Part shown: positions 43,345 through 54,622 of the stretch, piece by piece
How the letters are laid out: the number at the start of each line of letters is the position of its first letter
Numbering within the stretch: position 1 is the stretch's first letter
Source of the DNA: Mixophyes australis
Lineage: Eukaryota; Chordata; Amphibia; Anura; Limnodynastidae
Assembly: GCA_036250195.1 (NCBI GenBank)
Contig: JAVHZZ010000002.1
Coordinates: 365,016,124-365,080,123, forward strand
Length of the DNA: 64,000 bases
Direction: 5' to 3'
Translations under genes and position numbers: made by a program
The notes under the pieces: model-generated
The model's database searches: none
What the model saw: only the letters and a program-made list of their open reading frames with translations
What the model was told of the DNA's origin: nothing

Positions 43345-44559
43345 CATTCTGGAATTACTTTTACCCCATTTTCTCCTAATGTACATATGTTTATGCTAGT
43401 CTAATTGAATAAACACTTTAATCGCGTTTTAGGGGGTAACCTGTCTGTATGCCTCCTCAAATTTCACCCCTATTGTTAATTATTATTTTCAAAGATCCAA
43501 AAGCTATTGGATATGATCAAATTACTGTGCTGGTTGAAACACATAATTCATTGTGTTTTTAATAATAATGCATTATCACAGCCTCTTGCCTGTAATCTCT
43601 CTAATAAAGTTTGGATTAAAATATAGCTTTAAATATAATCTATTTCTACTAGATTATGTAAAATTCACTCAGTTTATTGCAATTTTATCCTAAATCAATT
43701 TTTTTTATCATTTAAATAAAAAAATCTAAATATTTCTATCCTTGTAAAAAGGTCATGTTATTATATTACACTTTATATTGGATGTACTATATTTTCTTTA
43801 AACCAGAAAATTATGAAGTAACAATTGTGCAGCTGACTTTTCAGATGGTTACAAGAAAATGCACTTTTAACCATCTCTTTTTCTTACAGTACATTATTAA
43901 TTTATTATTGTTTTTTGTAGCTCAGTTTTGTTTAGTATTTGATCTTTCATTGCAGGTGGGTTTTCTGTTTAACCTTTAGCATATATTTCAATGTAACTAG
44001 TAAGATTTCACACAGTGCTGTAGTTTTCTCCACTGTATGAAATTACTGCAGAAAATTAAAATACTGTTTCTGCACATGTTCTGCCTGACAAGAGCTTATA
44101 GCTCATAGATATTGAGGGATAGGGGAAGTGGAAAGAGTCGCACCAATTATTACGGAGTGATAAAACCCTGATATATTAATTTAAATCTCATATAGATATT
44201 TTTAACTCAGGGGTGCTTCGTAAACCTAAGATTAACAAATTAGAACAACTGGAAAGAGAAAAGAGGTTTAGAGTATGATGCACTAATCACTCCGTATTCG
44301 CATAAATTATCCATTAGTATGTCTAACTATTAAAACGTAACCTTTATTTTTAGGTTGATAAAATAAACAGCGAAATATGTAAAAAGATTAAAATAGTGAA
44401 AGTGAAATATTGTATAAAAACTGGCTATGCCTTGTATGTCTCTTGTTCTTCAAACACTAGGGGTAGAATAAAGTGCACTTTATATATAGCTGTTAGTTAC
44501 TTTTTTGCAAATATTCACTACTTTTTTGGGTAATACCACATCCACACTAAAGGTGGAAG
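43343..44559. other. Non-coding; candidate conserved island
   Basis: 43470-43620 is repeat-free with several ATAATTCATTGTG- and AATAATAATGCATTATC-like words. At 44153-44163 and 44285-44295 an inverted match (TACGGAGTGAT / ATCACTCCGTA) hints at a small foldback element. Confidence 0.3.
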
Positions 44560-44870
44560 AATTGATTAGGCTTCATTTCAAGTTTATCCTCTCATCCTAC
44601 AGATACACCCTATCCCTCACTAGACAATCATTCTTCAAGTCACTCATCTCTTCACAATCCCAATCCCTGCAGCTGTTTTGCCACTTTCAACAGACTTTAT
44701 TTCCATCTCTCCTCACATCCTCCTTTACTGCCACTGACTGTGCCTACTTTTCCACTTCCAAAATTGAGACTTTCAAGCATGAAATCTCCTTCTCCCATCA
44801 CTTTTCTTCTAACCCTTCCTCTTCACTCTTCACTCTTTTTTTTACACTCTGTATTTGAAGAGGAAACAAC
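44560..44870 (+). pseudogene. L2-type LINE linker fragment
   Basis: The plus strand reads YTLSLTRQSFFKSLISSQSQ then TATDCAYFSTSKIETFKHEI. This matches the linker between endonuclease and RT in L2 elements (AR..FF..LI, and [17 protein letters not shown] in the copy at 23200). It stops before the RT. A third, independent L2 copy in this window. Confidence 0.7.
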
Positions 44871-46446
44871 AGGAACAGTACAGATAACATTTTTGACAAG
44901 AAAAATCTTAATAATCAAGGTGTTTCCACTGAGTTTTATACTTTTATATCGGTGGGGGGAGAAAGAAGGGAAGGGAGGGTTGGGGGTAGAAAGGCACAAA
45001 TATTGTCAACAATATAGCTAATAAACAAATAGGCACGTAAACTTGAAACATTGCTAGGAAAAGCTGGGACACACAGTTACAATGACTGCCCGAAAGAGAA
45101 GTAGCATACAGACATTACTCACCAGCCGCGCACCATATCCAGCCTGGGGGGGTCCGGAGGCGGCCATGTCATCACTTTTTTAAATATATAATATGCATTT
45201 TCCACCTCATAAACCATATGGGAAATAACATGTTTTCTTCTTTCTTACACGAACGTAGTCCAAATTGGTACCCCACACCTAAAAACCACCCATAAAAACA
45301 ACCCACCCATACACTACAGTTATCCACAGTTAAATAATAAAGCTAGAAGCCCCAATTCTCCCCTTCACCAACAAACATTTTTTTAAATGATGTATTTATT
45401 CTTTTGTTTAAACTTTAAACAGTGGCGGCACTAGGTAGCCTGCATGAAAAAAATGCTTGTGATTGGCTACTAGTGGAGCGGGTCTAGTGGACTCCTGGGT
45501 TTGATCATTTAGCAACCGTCAGTAATGTGCAGGTGATTCCTTTATTTATGGGTATCTTGGTATTTTTTAAGTGAAACCGGCAACAAGTGAAAAGCCTTCA
45601 TGGAGATGAAAATGTGTAATGGAAGTAATACACATCCCCTGCACACTGTTTGAATCTTTCGAACCCTGTGATCTGTATGATCAATGCAGTCACACTATTA
45701 TCTAAAGTCCTGTCCCTCCCGTTGCCTTCTTTGTCTGTAGTTCTCATACCACTTCTCCCCTGTGCGCTCCTTCTCCCTCTCTCTGCCTCTGTCACATAGT
45801 CCTGAGTAGCGGTGACTCAAATTAGTCCTGTCGCTGGGTGTCAAATTGTTAAAAATTATCAGGCTGAGATTCAAGCATTTTGTGCAAGGTGTCTGACCCA
45901 ATAGCACAGATTATCTAATTTAGCCTATGTATCTCACTTTAATTATCATAAGTCGGTGGTATCATGTAGTAATACTGATTCTAAAAATTTCTTCCAAAAC
46001 TAAAAATTGAGTCCTAGAGGTCTTCTTGCAAGCCAAATCAAAATACATTTCAAAATAAAAAAGGCAAAGAAGTATCAAGTACAATGCGTGTGATTTGCAT
46101 TTTTTTTTTCTGGTTTGGATTAGGACAGATCAAGAAAGAAGAATGAAAGATTTTTGTGATGGGATGGGGTTACTCTGCCACCCAGCTTACTACGGTATGC
46201 CACCTTGCTTTTTAGGAACTCAGACAACTTTTCACACTGGCACCATGTAGTCTAGACTGGAATATCTAACCTTTAGACTTTCTGCCCAAACTTACTTCCA
46301 GGGTTTTGCTACTGGGATATAGCACCACCTCTGAGTTGAATTCCAGGAGGTTGGGAGTTAGATTCAGGGGAAGCAGTCTGGAAGCATTGACAGGTAAAGC
46401 TCACTGACCTCTGGTGCTGCCGCTCTCAAGACCAGAAGTATGGCAG
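44871..46446. other. Non-coding, no gene recognised
   Basis: Mixed composition. No family motif in any frame and no clear termini. Confidence 0.4.
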
Positions 46447-46889
46447 TGTCACGGTTCAAATACAAGTGCAGCTCAGGTGCCAGGATTGAGGTGAAAACAC
46501 AAGAAGTTTATTGCTGAATACTGAATATACAGGAATATGCAGGAATAAATACTGGGTAGATGGCTGATGAAGGTAAGTGGTAATATGGAGAGATCCAGGC
46601 AGCATGAAACCAAAAGCACAGCAGAGGAAAGGAACCACAGGATGCGACAACAATAACCAGCAATGAATGCTGGGAGAGACAAGTATAAGAAGGACACACC
46701 CAGGTGCAAGGAATAATTAGTGAACAGGAAGGTTAACTCTTAAAGCACAATAGGCAGGCACAGTTGCAGCACCTCTGGTGATCAGAGGTACTGCTGCTAA
46801 CACATAAAATGAACACAAATAATAGAGTCTGATAGTCCAGGAGGCAGGAGCTGCCAGGCAAAGCAGTATGCTGCAGGCAGATCGTGACA
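46447..46889 (-). mobile_element. Solo LTR (gypsy-like)
   Basis: Begins TGTCACGG and ends CGTGACA, so both TG...CA ends and a short inverted repeat (TGTCACG/CGTGACA) are present. Flanks GGCAG and GACAG agree at 4 of 5 bases, a plausible 5-bp TSD. Read on the minus strand it has an AATAAA signal (plus 46508-46513) about 65 bases before its 3' end, and a CTTATA stretch upstream, which sets the orientation. No internal region is present, so it is a solo LTR left by LTR-LTR recombination. The family is inferred from texture only. Confidence 0.75.
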
Positions 46890-47204
46890 GACAGACTAAA
46901 ACCGCCAGGCCTTCCCTGACTCCAGTAGATCTAGACCACTTTACATATATATATATACAATGTGTTGTACTACATCAGATACATAATTAAACAATTTCCC
47001 ATATCATGACACTAATGACGACTACCAAAAATAAGTGTACTTTTTGGTGGTCAATTTGTTTTCAAAAATACACTATTTGACATCACAATTCATTGTCTGT
47101 GTATTAATACATCTAGATAGCTGATAACACTAATGACAAGAAGAGAAAACAATTATGTTTTGTGGTGGTCAGTGTGTTATTGATATGGTGTACATGGTGT
47201 GTAT

Positions 47205-47775
47205 TACGGATGCTCGGGCTCGGTTTTCTGAAAGCCGAACCCACCTGAACTTAGGGCAGGCTTGGTAGTTTTGTGCATCCTCGGATCTTAATCGAGGCAA
47301 AACGTCATTCTTGCGTTGTCGGATCTTGTGGGTTTTGGATTCCATAAGTACCTCCATCCCAGGGGATGCAGCGCCATTGCTCACACAGAAAGAGGGGTAG
47401 AAGTGTTCTTGTCACCCTCCATTTTCCAGTGACATTGCTCAGTGCCATTGCTCACACAGAAAGAGGGGTAGAAGTGTTCTTGTCACTCTCCATTCTCCAG
47501 TGACATTGCTCAGTGCCATTGCTCACACAGAAACAGGAGGGGTAGCAGTTTTCTTGCCACTTGACAAAAATTGACTGAAAATAACTGGAAATTAATGTTA
47601 TTGAGGTTAAAATTAATGTAGGAACAAAAAAGAGCCAAATTATGTGATTTTAGCAACAAAAATAGGGATTTTATGATTTTAGGAAAAGAAAAAAAATAGG
47701 GATCCAAAACCAAAACACGCGAGGGCGGTTTTGCCAAAACCAAAACCAAAACACGGAGGTCAGTGAACATCTCTA
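47205..47775. mobile_element. Non-autonomous hAT element with 8-bp TSD
   Basis: GTGTGTAT flanks both ends exactly (47197-47204 and 47776-47783). Ends read TACGGATGCTCGGGCTCGG inward from the left and TAGAGATGTTCACTGACC inward from the right. The interior has a 70-bp segment repeated about 2.5 times (47387-47540) and the phrase CCAAAACCAAAACACG near the right. Ends and right subterminal sequence match the larger hAT elements at 29447-37202 and 48773-50956, which could supply transposase. No ORF of its own. Confidence 0.93.
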
Positions 47776-47862
47776 GTGTGTATTTATCAAATTCAGTCTG
47801 CAAATGTGGGACTGTTTTATAGGCTAACAATAGTCACAGTCACAAGGAACAGTTACAGATAT

Positions 47863-47895
47863 TATTCCCTCAACTTCTCTGAAGTTGAGGGAATA
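47863..47895. repeat. 15-bp perfect hairpin
   Basis: TATTCCCTCAACTTC, a TCT loop, and its exact complement. No terminator or RNA family is implied; it may be the centre of an old palindromic element. Confidence 0.7.
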
Positions 47896-48259
47896 AGTGA
47901 CTTGGTCCTGGCTTACTAAACAAATATAAACAACTGGAGAATCAGGCCAGTTAAACTTCATGGAATGTAAATAAGTCAATCATCAGGTATCAACAAATGT
48001 CCCGTCTATAATCAAAAAAATAATTTATAGACCGTCAGACATAGCAGTGGCTTTTTTACTGCCCTCAATGTGTCAAACTTGCAGCTCTTCACTTTACATT
48101 TGAAACTGAGACTTGCTTATATCGACCACTGTTAAGCTATGCTTGAAGCTGTTGTCCTGTGAACCGCCTATCATACAGGTTGTTGCCTCTCAGACACTTG
48201 TCTTCTGATTTTGTTATAACTTTGTCTTTGTGTCTGCCAAACTTCTTCCTGTCAAACTT

Positions 48260-48330
48260 TCATCATCATCATCATTTATTTATATAGCGCCACCAATTCC
48301 ACAGTGCTGTGCAGAGAATATTTGTCATTC
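48260..48330 (-). mobile_element. L2-type LINE 3' end
   Basis: ATCATCATCATCATTTATTT then ATATAGCGCCACCAATTCCA is another copy of the L2 3' terminus (compare 21186 and 24830). It is cut off on the right by Tc1-like sequence. Confidence 0.7.
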
Positions 48331-48339
48331 ACATCAGTC

Positions 48340-48772
48340 AATGGCCCACTGATTCACCATGTTGCCCAGAGTTACCTCCAGTTTCCAAGTGCCTTTTGAT
48401 GGTGTAGGAAACTGTACTCACTGACACCATGGCTTTCTTTGCAATTTCTCTAAAGGGAAGACCTACACTTTTAAGAGTTGCAATGGTCTGTCTGTCTTCC
48501 TATGTTTTTTTCTTGCCATTCTGATAGCAATATACTACTTCCCACAGTAGAATTGTGTCAAAATAATGCTTCAGAGGGTGTAATAACAGTCTGTTTCAAC
48601 ATTGCAAGTAATTAGCATAAGTTAGGACACCTGTAGGAATTGTTTGCATTGAATTTAAAAGTTTATTGTACTTCCATTGCTGCAGAATAGCTGTAAGTTG
48701 TTATCCCAGAATGTTTGAAAAACTAAGGGATGTCATTGCAACATGGCTTATCCCGTTTGGACACTCCTGAGG
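48340..48772 (-). pseudogene. Tc1-like transposon, N-terminal half
   Basis: On the minus strand, after an upstream region (48770-48530), MARKK starts at about 48524, with a frame change shortly after. Then TIATLKSVGLPFREIAKKAM and STVSYTIKRHLETGGNSG follow, the first helix-turn-helix of Tc1-like transposases. The catalytic domain is missing, because an L2 3' end follows. Its outer end (48752-48772) abuts the hAT remnant exactly, so Tc1 may have inserted into that hAT gene. Confidence 0.75.
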
Positions 48773-50106
48773 ATATGTCATTTATGATAACGCCACCAAT
48801 ATTGTGAGAGCATTACAGCTGGGGGAAATCCATCACATTCCCTGTTTTGTTCACACAATCTACTTGGTGGTACAGAGTTTTTGAAAAATGACAGGGACAC
48901 GAAGGAGATGCTATCTGTATCCCAAAAACTTTTGGGACATTTTCGACATTCTGCAAATTGAAGCAGCTGCAAAAACAATTTATTTTTCCCTGCCACCAAC
49001 TGAAGCAAGAGGTGGTAACAAGGTGGAATTCCACACTTTATATGCTTGTGAGGATAGAGGATCAGCGAAGAGCCATCCATGCTTAATCTACAAGCCATGA
49101 CATTGGGAAAGGAGGGGGAATATATTTTAGTCCAGTTCAGTGGAGAATACTTTCCGTGTTATGCAAGGTGCTGAAACGAATCAAAGTAGTCACCTGCGAA
49201 GTCGGTCCAGACACTGCTAGCTTGAGCAAAGTGATTCCCTTAATTAGACTTTTGGAAAAGCACCTTGAAAAATTGAAGGAGGAGATGAAACAAAGAAATT
49301 ACGTTAAGTATGTCGGACTTGTAAATGAGTTACTTTAATCGCTTCGCCAGGATCGAAGAGTTATCAACTTCTGGAAATTGGATCACTACATTTTGACGAC
49401 TATGCTTGATCCTAGGTTTAAGAGCTATGTCTTCTCTTTATTTCCATCTGTCCCAGATCACAAGAGATGCAATGAGCTCCTGGTGAGCAAGTTGACAGCT
49501 GAAGTGGTACCTGACATGACGGCGTCCCCTCCTTCATTTTTATCAGGCTTCTGCTGCTAGAAAAAAACTAAGCTTTTCTAAGAGACCCAAGGATGATCAG
49601 ATGATTTAGCAGAACCTTTTGACATTTGGCCTGGTCTAAAAGAATTGCCCAAAAATCGTGGCACCTCTGCTGTAATGCCAACTGATCCTACTATCAACAT
49701 CCAAAGATTGGTGGAGGTTTATTTTAACGACAGCATAGAAATAGACATGTCAGACAGTCCCTTTACATATTGAGAGAAAAAAAAGGCAAACTCGCTTTGC
49801 AAACCCTAAGCTGTCCACCATCCAGTGTGTACTCGGAAAGAGTTTTCAGCACAACCAAGAACCTTGTCAGCGATTGGCGTAGGAAGCTACTTTCTAAAAA
49901 TGAGCAGATGATGATGTTCATCAAAATGAACTACAAATTCCATGAGAAAGGCCTTTACTGGCATTTAGATCAAAGTACAGAGACTTCTGTAATGGTGGAT
50001 TCCAGCGGTGATTAATTAGTATTGTGTGAGGATGATATACACACTGATGAGGGTGAGGATGATGACAGTGTAGATTGCAGTTGCTGGGATCTAGCTGAGA
50101 GAAGGT
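48773..50106 (+). pseudogene. hAT transposase pseudogene
   Basis: It starts inside the protein at GYVIYDNATNIVRALQLGEI, the block with the second catalytic Asp (compare GFVVSDNASN in the intact gene on the other strand). Fragments follow in several frames: EVGPDTASLSKVIPLIRLLE near 49198, ILTTMLDPRFKSYVFSLFP near 49393, and SCPPSSVYSERVFSTTKNLV then RRKLLSKNEQMMMF near 49806-49930. There are many stops and frameshifts, and the BED finger and first Asp are absent. The protein similarity to the intact transposase is clear, but the two diverged long ago. Confidence 0.9.
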
Positions 50107-50956
50107 AGCTAGCTTATGCTGGAACGCTTATTAATATTTGGGTAAAATGGCATGTTGGCAATTTTATGTTTTTCTACAGTAATGTTTCACTTTTAATAAA
50201 GATGTGTTTTTTTTTCTTTAAAAAGGTAAAAGCTTTATTTTTTTTGACATTTTTGTTTTTGACATTTATTTTACAAAGACTTCTGTAATGGTGGTTTCCT
50301 ACGGGGATTAATTAATATTGTGTTAGGATGGGGTACACATTGAGGAGGGTGAGGATGAGGCTAAAGATGATGACAACAACATCTTGCCATTGTAGAATTC
50401 ATCGACAGCACTGTTACTTAAGCCAATTATTTGCTTGATTTGTGGGGGGGCAAACAAAGCAAGCAATTCAGCCACAAAAGTGGCACTCCTTGTCGCTGGA
50501 GTGCTTGCTTTGTTAGACTGTACATGTCCTTTTTAATATCCTACATAAGCGTGGGTGGGCCCAAGGAAAATTCCATATTGCACCACTTTTCTTTTCTGCC
50601 ACTGCTGTGTGGCAATGTTTCCTAGATGTGCTATGGACTGCCGTGCGTTTGTGTCGTTGCTCTGTCGCTTAGCATCCAGCCAAATCGCTGCAGTCTTTGT
50701 CCGAAAGCGGATGAAAATAATATTCTGACCTGTGAGGTAGTCAAAATTGACTGGAATGACTGGAAATTAGTGTTATTGAGGTTAATAATGTAAGAACAAA
50801 AAAGAGCAATTTTTGAAAATAATAATAGTAATAAATACAGATCCAAAACTAAAACCAAAACACGCAAGGGCAGTTTTGCCAAAACCAAAACCAAAACTTA
50901 ATCCAGATCCAGACCCTAAGCCAAAACCAAAACACGGGGGTCAGTGAACATCTCTA
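48773..50956 (+). mobile_element. Decayed hAT transposon, right part
   Basis: Contains a broken transposase (48773-50106) and a right end with CCAAAACCAAAACACGGGGG then TCAGTGAACATCTCTA, the same terminus as the element at 47205-47775. The left part is missing. A second copy of the transposase 3' end lies at 50277-50395, 300 bases after the first, so the 3' arm contains a duplicated coding segment, as in the intact element. Confidence 0.85.
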
Positions 50957-51527
50957 ATATATATACATACACACACACACATAATAGCAGAGTGGAGACA
51001 TTTGAGTATCGTATACACATTAGACACATGTGCTGGTCTGCACATACTCAATAGAGTCCCTTTGATGTGCTCTTTTGAGAGTAGAGAAGGGGGTCCAGGA
51101 GGAAAGAATGGCATAGCTAGTCCCCTAGCAAATTGTTTGCTATGTAGCTCGGCGATGCAGTGTTCAGTCCCTGCTGCTAACAATGCAATTTGCAAGATTG
51201 GAGAAATTTAGAGCACAACCATTTTTGCCAAAAAAGTGTACAATCTGTCCACACCATCACCATTTTAGGTGGTACTGCACACCTTTCAGCTGTTTGAATC
51301 AGTGTCTGTACAGCAGAAATCTGGACTGTTGTCAGGTATGCATCTCATATATAATCTACTTAAACTATACATCGATTAGCCACATCATTAAAACCACCTT
51401 CCTAATATTGTGTAGGTCCCTCTCATGCCATCGAAACAGCTTTGACCCTAAGAGGCATGGACTTCACAAAACCTCTGAGGGTGTCCTGTGGTATCTGGCA
51501 TTCAGATATTAGCATAATTGACCCTAG

Positions 51528-51534
51528 TCTCTCT

Positions 51535-51583
<49 letters not shown>

Positions 51584-51584
51584 T
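51528..51584. repeat. (CT)n(GT)n microsatellite
   Basis: CTCTCTCTCT followed by about 22 GT units, inside the Tc1-like element. Confidence 0.95.
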
Positions 51585-51739
51585 GTATGTTAGGGAATAT
51601 AGACTGTAAGCTCCAATTTTTGCAGTGTGGCAGGGTGCATTATACTGCTGAAAGATGCCACTGCCATCAGGGAATACCGTTGACATGAAGGGGTGTACTT
51701 GGTCTGCAACAGTATTTAGCTAGCGGGGGTTTCACGATA

Positions 51740-52158
51740 CTGACTACCCCGACACAGAACAGAGCGACATGAGGATTCCGAATGAAAACTACAGCGACTT
51801 GTGAAAAAAACCTACTTACCGGAATGCAAAAGACTTCATAACATGACTCTAACCATATCATTTCATATCATAACTCTAACCTTAACCTGACAGTTAAGGT
51901 TAGAGTTAGGGTGATGATTTAGGTTAACCCTAACTCCTAACCCTAATATCCCTAACCCCTAAAACAGTACCTACTTTACATAAATGACAAACAGGTCCGT
52001 CCACGTCGCGTTTCTTGAGGACGTCAATCTCTCAAGCCGGCAAGACAGGGAGTCGTGATGTGAAGTCTTCTGCAGTCCGGTAAGTAGGTTTTTTCACAGG
52101 TCGCTGTAGTCTTCATTCGGAATCCTCATGTCGTTTTGTTCTGTGTCGGGGTAGTCAG
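51740..52158. mobile_element. Miniature element with ~85-bp inverted termini
   Basis: The left arm (51740-51824) and right arm (52075-52158) are inverted repeats with only a few mismatches, beginning CTGACTACCCCGACACAGAA. TA flanks both ends (51738-51739 and 52159-52160). It interrupts the Tc1-like transposase between GPGIHVN and the STVFPDG block. The centre contains GGTTAGAGTTAGGG and, inverted, CCCTAACTCCTAACCCTAA. The superfamily is unknown; TA target and long arms would fit Tc1/mariner-related miniature elements. Confidence 0.9.
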
Positions 52159-52993
52159 TACTGATAATTGGTACTACACCCTTAGGTAGATGGTATACAA
52201 CAAAGTAACATTCACATGAATGCCAGGACCCAAGGTTTCCCAGCAGAACATTGCCCAGAACATCACACTGCCTTCACCGACTTTCATTCTTCCTTTAGTA
52301 GATGCTGGTGCCATCTCTTCCCCAGGTAAACGACACACATGCACCTGGCTGTGCACATGATGTAAAAGAAAAAATTATTAATCAAAACAGGTCACCTTCT
52401 GTCATTGCTCCGTGGTACAGTTCTGTGGCTCACATGCCCATTATAGGCGCTTTTGGTAGTGGACAGTTGTCCGCATGGGCACTCTAACCGGTCTGCAGCT
52501 GCGCAGCCCCATATGCAGCAAGTTGCAATACATTGTGTGTTCTGACACCTTTCTATTATAACCAGCATTATCTTTTTCAGCAATTTGTGCTACAGTAGTT
52601 AGCTTGTGTGATTTTACCAGACAGACTAGCCTACTCTCCCCATGCGCATCAATGAGCCTTGGGCGCCCATGACCATGTCTCCAATTCACTGGATTTCCTT
52701 TCTTGGACCACTTTTAATAGGTAAAAACCACTGCATACTGGGAACACCCCACAAAACCTGCCTTTTTGGTGATAATCTGACACAGTCGTCTAGCCATCAC
52801 TATTTGGCCCTTGTTAAAGTCACTCAGATCCTTACGCATGCCCATTTTTCTTGCTTCCAGCATATCAACTTCAAGAACTGACTTCATTTGCTGCCTAATA
52901 TATTCCACTCCTTGACAGGCACCATTGTAACGAGATAATCAAGGTTATTCACTTCACTTGTTAGTAGTTTTAATGTTGTGACTGATCAGTGTA

Positions 52994-54386
52994 CAGTATA
53001 TCCATTCAGTTTGTCCTCAGTAACTATTAAGAGATTGTAACCAGATTGAGGGTGTCTTGAGAAACACAAGTGTTATCTGGATCCAGGGCCTCTTATACTG
53101 ATAGGCCGCAGAAGTACATGTATGAACTGCCATGGTTATAGCTATAACCTCCTCTATCATTATTATACCAAAGCAATAATCAGATTTAAAACAAAGCAAT
53201 TATGTTTGTAAAAACAAACAACAAAGTTTTAACTATAGACTAAAATATAAAAGTAATTTTATAGTCTCTTGGCGAACTTTATAGTATGAAATCTTCAATA
53301 GTCAAATCATCTGCAATAAAATCCAGACATAGTCGGGTACCAGCAACATTATATGCAGCCTCATGTGTTTTAAGAATATGTGTGAAAATAATAATTAAAA
53401 AAGATGAATCTCTAGACGTCTTCTGTTTAGAAGGCTTTGATGAATGATTTAATTAACCTCTTGCATAAAACAGTGGCATGTTCACAGTTCTCAGATGATG
53501 TTATCTCAGTGCTGTTGCCAATGTACTTTGAAGACACGTGACAAAGCAATGTGTGACCATGTTTAATTCTCTTTGATTTTTATGTAAGCAGGAATACCTT
53601 ATATACGGGTCCTGATGAACAAATGTGCTCATGTACAAACTCTTGTGCTTTGTTCATAAGTGAAGTAGCACCATCCGCAGCCTCCTGGGGGGATTTTTAA
53701 ATTTCAACAGCTGGTGTATGCCAAAAGACAGTTTAAAGAAAAACCACTTATTTAGGTTTTCCATTTTTCTGCTCTAATTATTGGGCAGTTCAAATTACTC
53801 CTTGAGAAAAAAATTTGCAGCAAAACTGATAATGCTCAATTTAAACAATTCCTTATTTGAAAAATGACATATAAAAAAGCGCTTTAAGCTTATAATTTTA
53901 ATAAAAAACAAATAACATATTGAAGGCGTCTTTAAAAAATATAGTGAAATTTGAAAAAAAGGGGTAGCGAGATACTGCTTTTAATGCATTTCCATGATCT
54001 ATTGAAGCAACATTCCTAAATTAGGCCAGCGGGCACTGCAGTAGCAGCATGTCCTTAACTGCTCCAGACATGCTGCATCTTACCTGTCAGGGCAATCCTC
54101 TTCTCAAATCTTGCCCTCCGCTACCACTCTTCTGCCTCCGCCTGTCTTGCTCAGGCTCTTCTTCGGAAGTTGCGTCCGGCTTGTCGCGTTGCTTAGCAAC
54201 ATTTTCCGTTGGTTTCTACTCATTTACAGAACTTCTAATTAATTTCTGAAGTTTTCTGCTATACAAGGGACACACTTTCTTGCAAACATTGCTAGGTAAT
54301 TGTGTTAAATTTATCCAGCCTCTCGATTTGTGATATTCTTCTGTGCATTGACTTGGCTTTTAGACTTTCTAGCTACAATTTAACTC
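52994..54386. other. Non-coding, no gene recognised
   Basis: AT-rich until about 54000, then a pyrimidine-rich stretch (54040-54200) of the type found in LTRs or leaders of gypsy elements. No termini found. Confidence 0.35.
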
Positions 54387-54622
54387 TGCTTACTGACTTT
54401 TGCTATGCTATGTACAACTTTGCTCTGGACTATTGGACTCTCTATCATTTAACTGCTTGGACCCCTGCTTACTGACTTTTGCTATTATATACAGACTTGG
54501 CTCTGTACTATTGGACTTGCTATTGTTTAATCCTTTGGAACCCTGCTTACTGACCTTTGCTACACTGTGTATCGACTTGGCTCTGGACAATTAGACTAGC
54601 TACTGTTTAACCCCTTGGACAT
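54387..54622. repeat. 78-bp tandem repeat, three copies
   Basis: Units start TGCTTACTGACTTTTGCTA at 54387 and 54466 (TGCTTACTGACCTTTGCTA at 54544) and contain CTCTGGACTATTGGACT. Units differ by about 15 per cent. Confidence 0.9.

Larger units (their letters stand above)
51368..52993 (-). pseudogene. Tc1-like transposon, dead, with insertions
   Basis: Inverted termini TACATCGATTAGCCACATCA then TTAAAACCACC (left) and TACACTGATCAGTCACAACA (right, complement) identify a Tc1/mariner element. Minus-strand ORFs give the transposase: RKDLSDFNKGQIVMARRL (52800), HGHGRPRLIDAHGESRL (52670), TVAQIAEKDNAGYNRKVSEH (52590), LPGEEMAPAST and SVMFWAMFCWETLGPGIHVN (52340-52200). After a nested element comes STVFPDGSGIFQQYNAPCHT (51680), where the usual catalytic Asp of QQDNAPCH is Tyr. 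The segment with the last catalytic Asp/Glu is gone and a TG repeat lies there. Inactive. Confidence 0.92.

Noticed and set aside
51900..51970. Interstitial telomere
   Set aside because: Only a few imperfect CCCTAA words, and they lie inside a miniature element.
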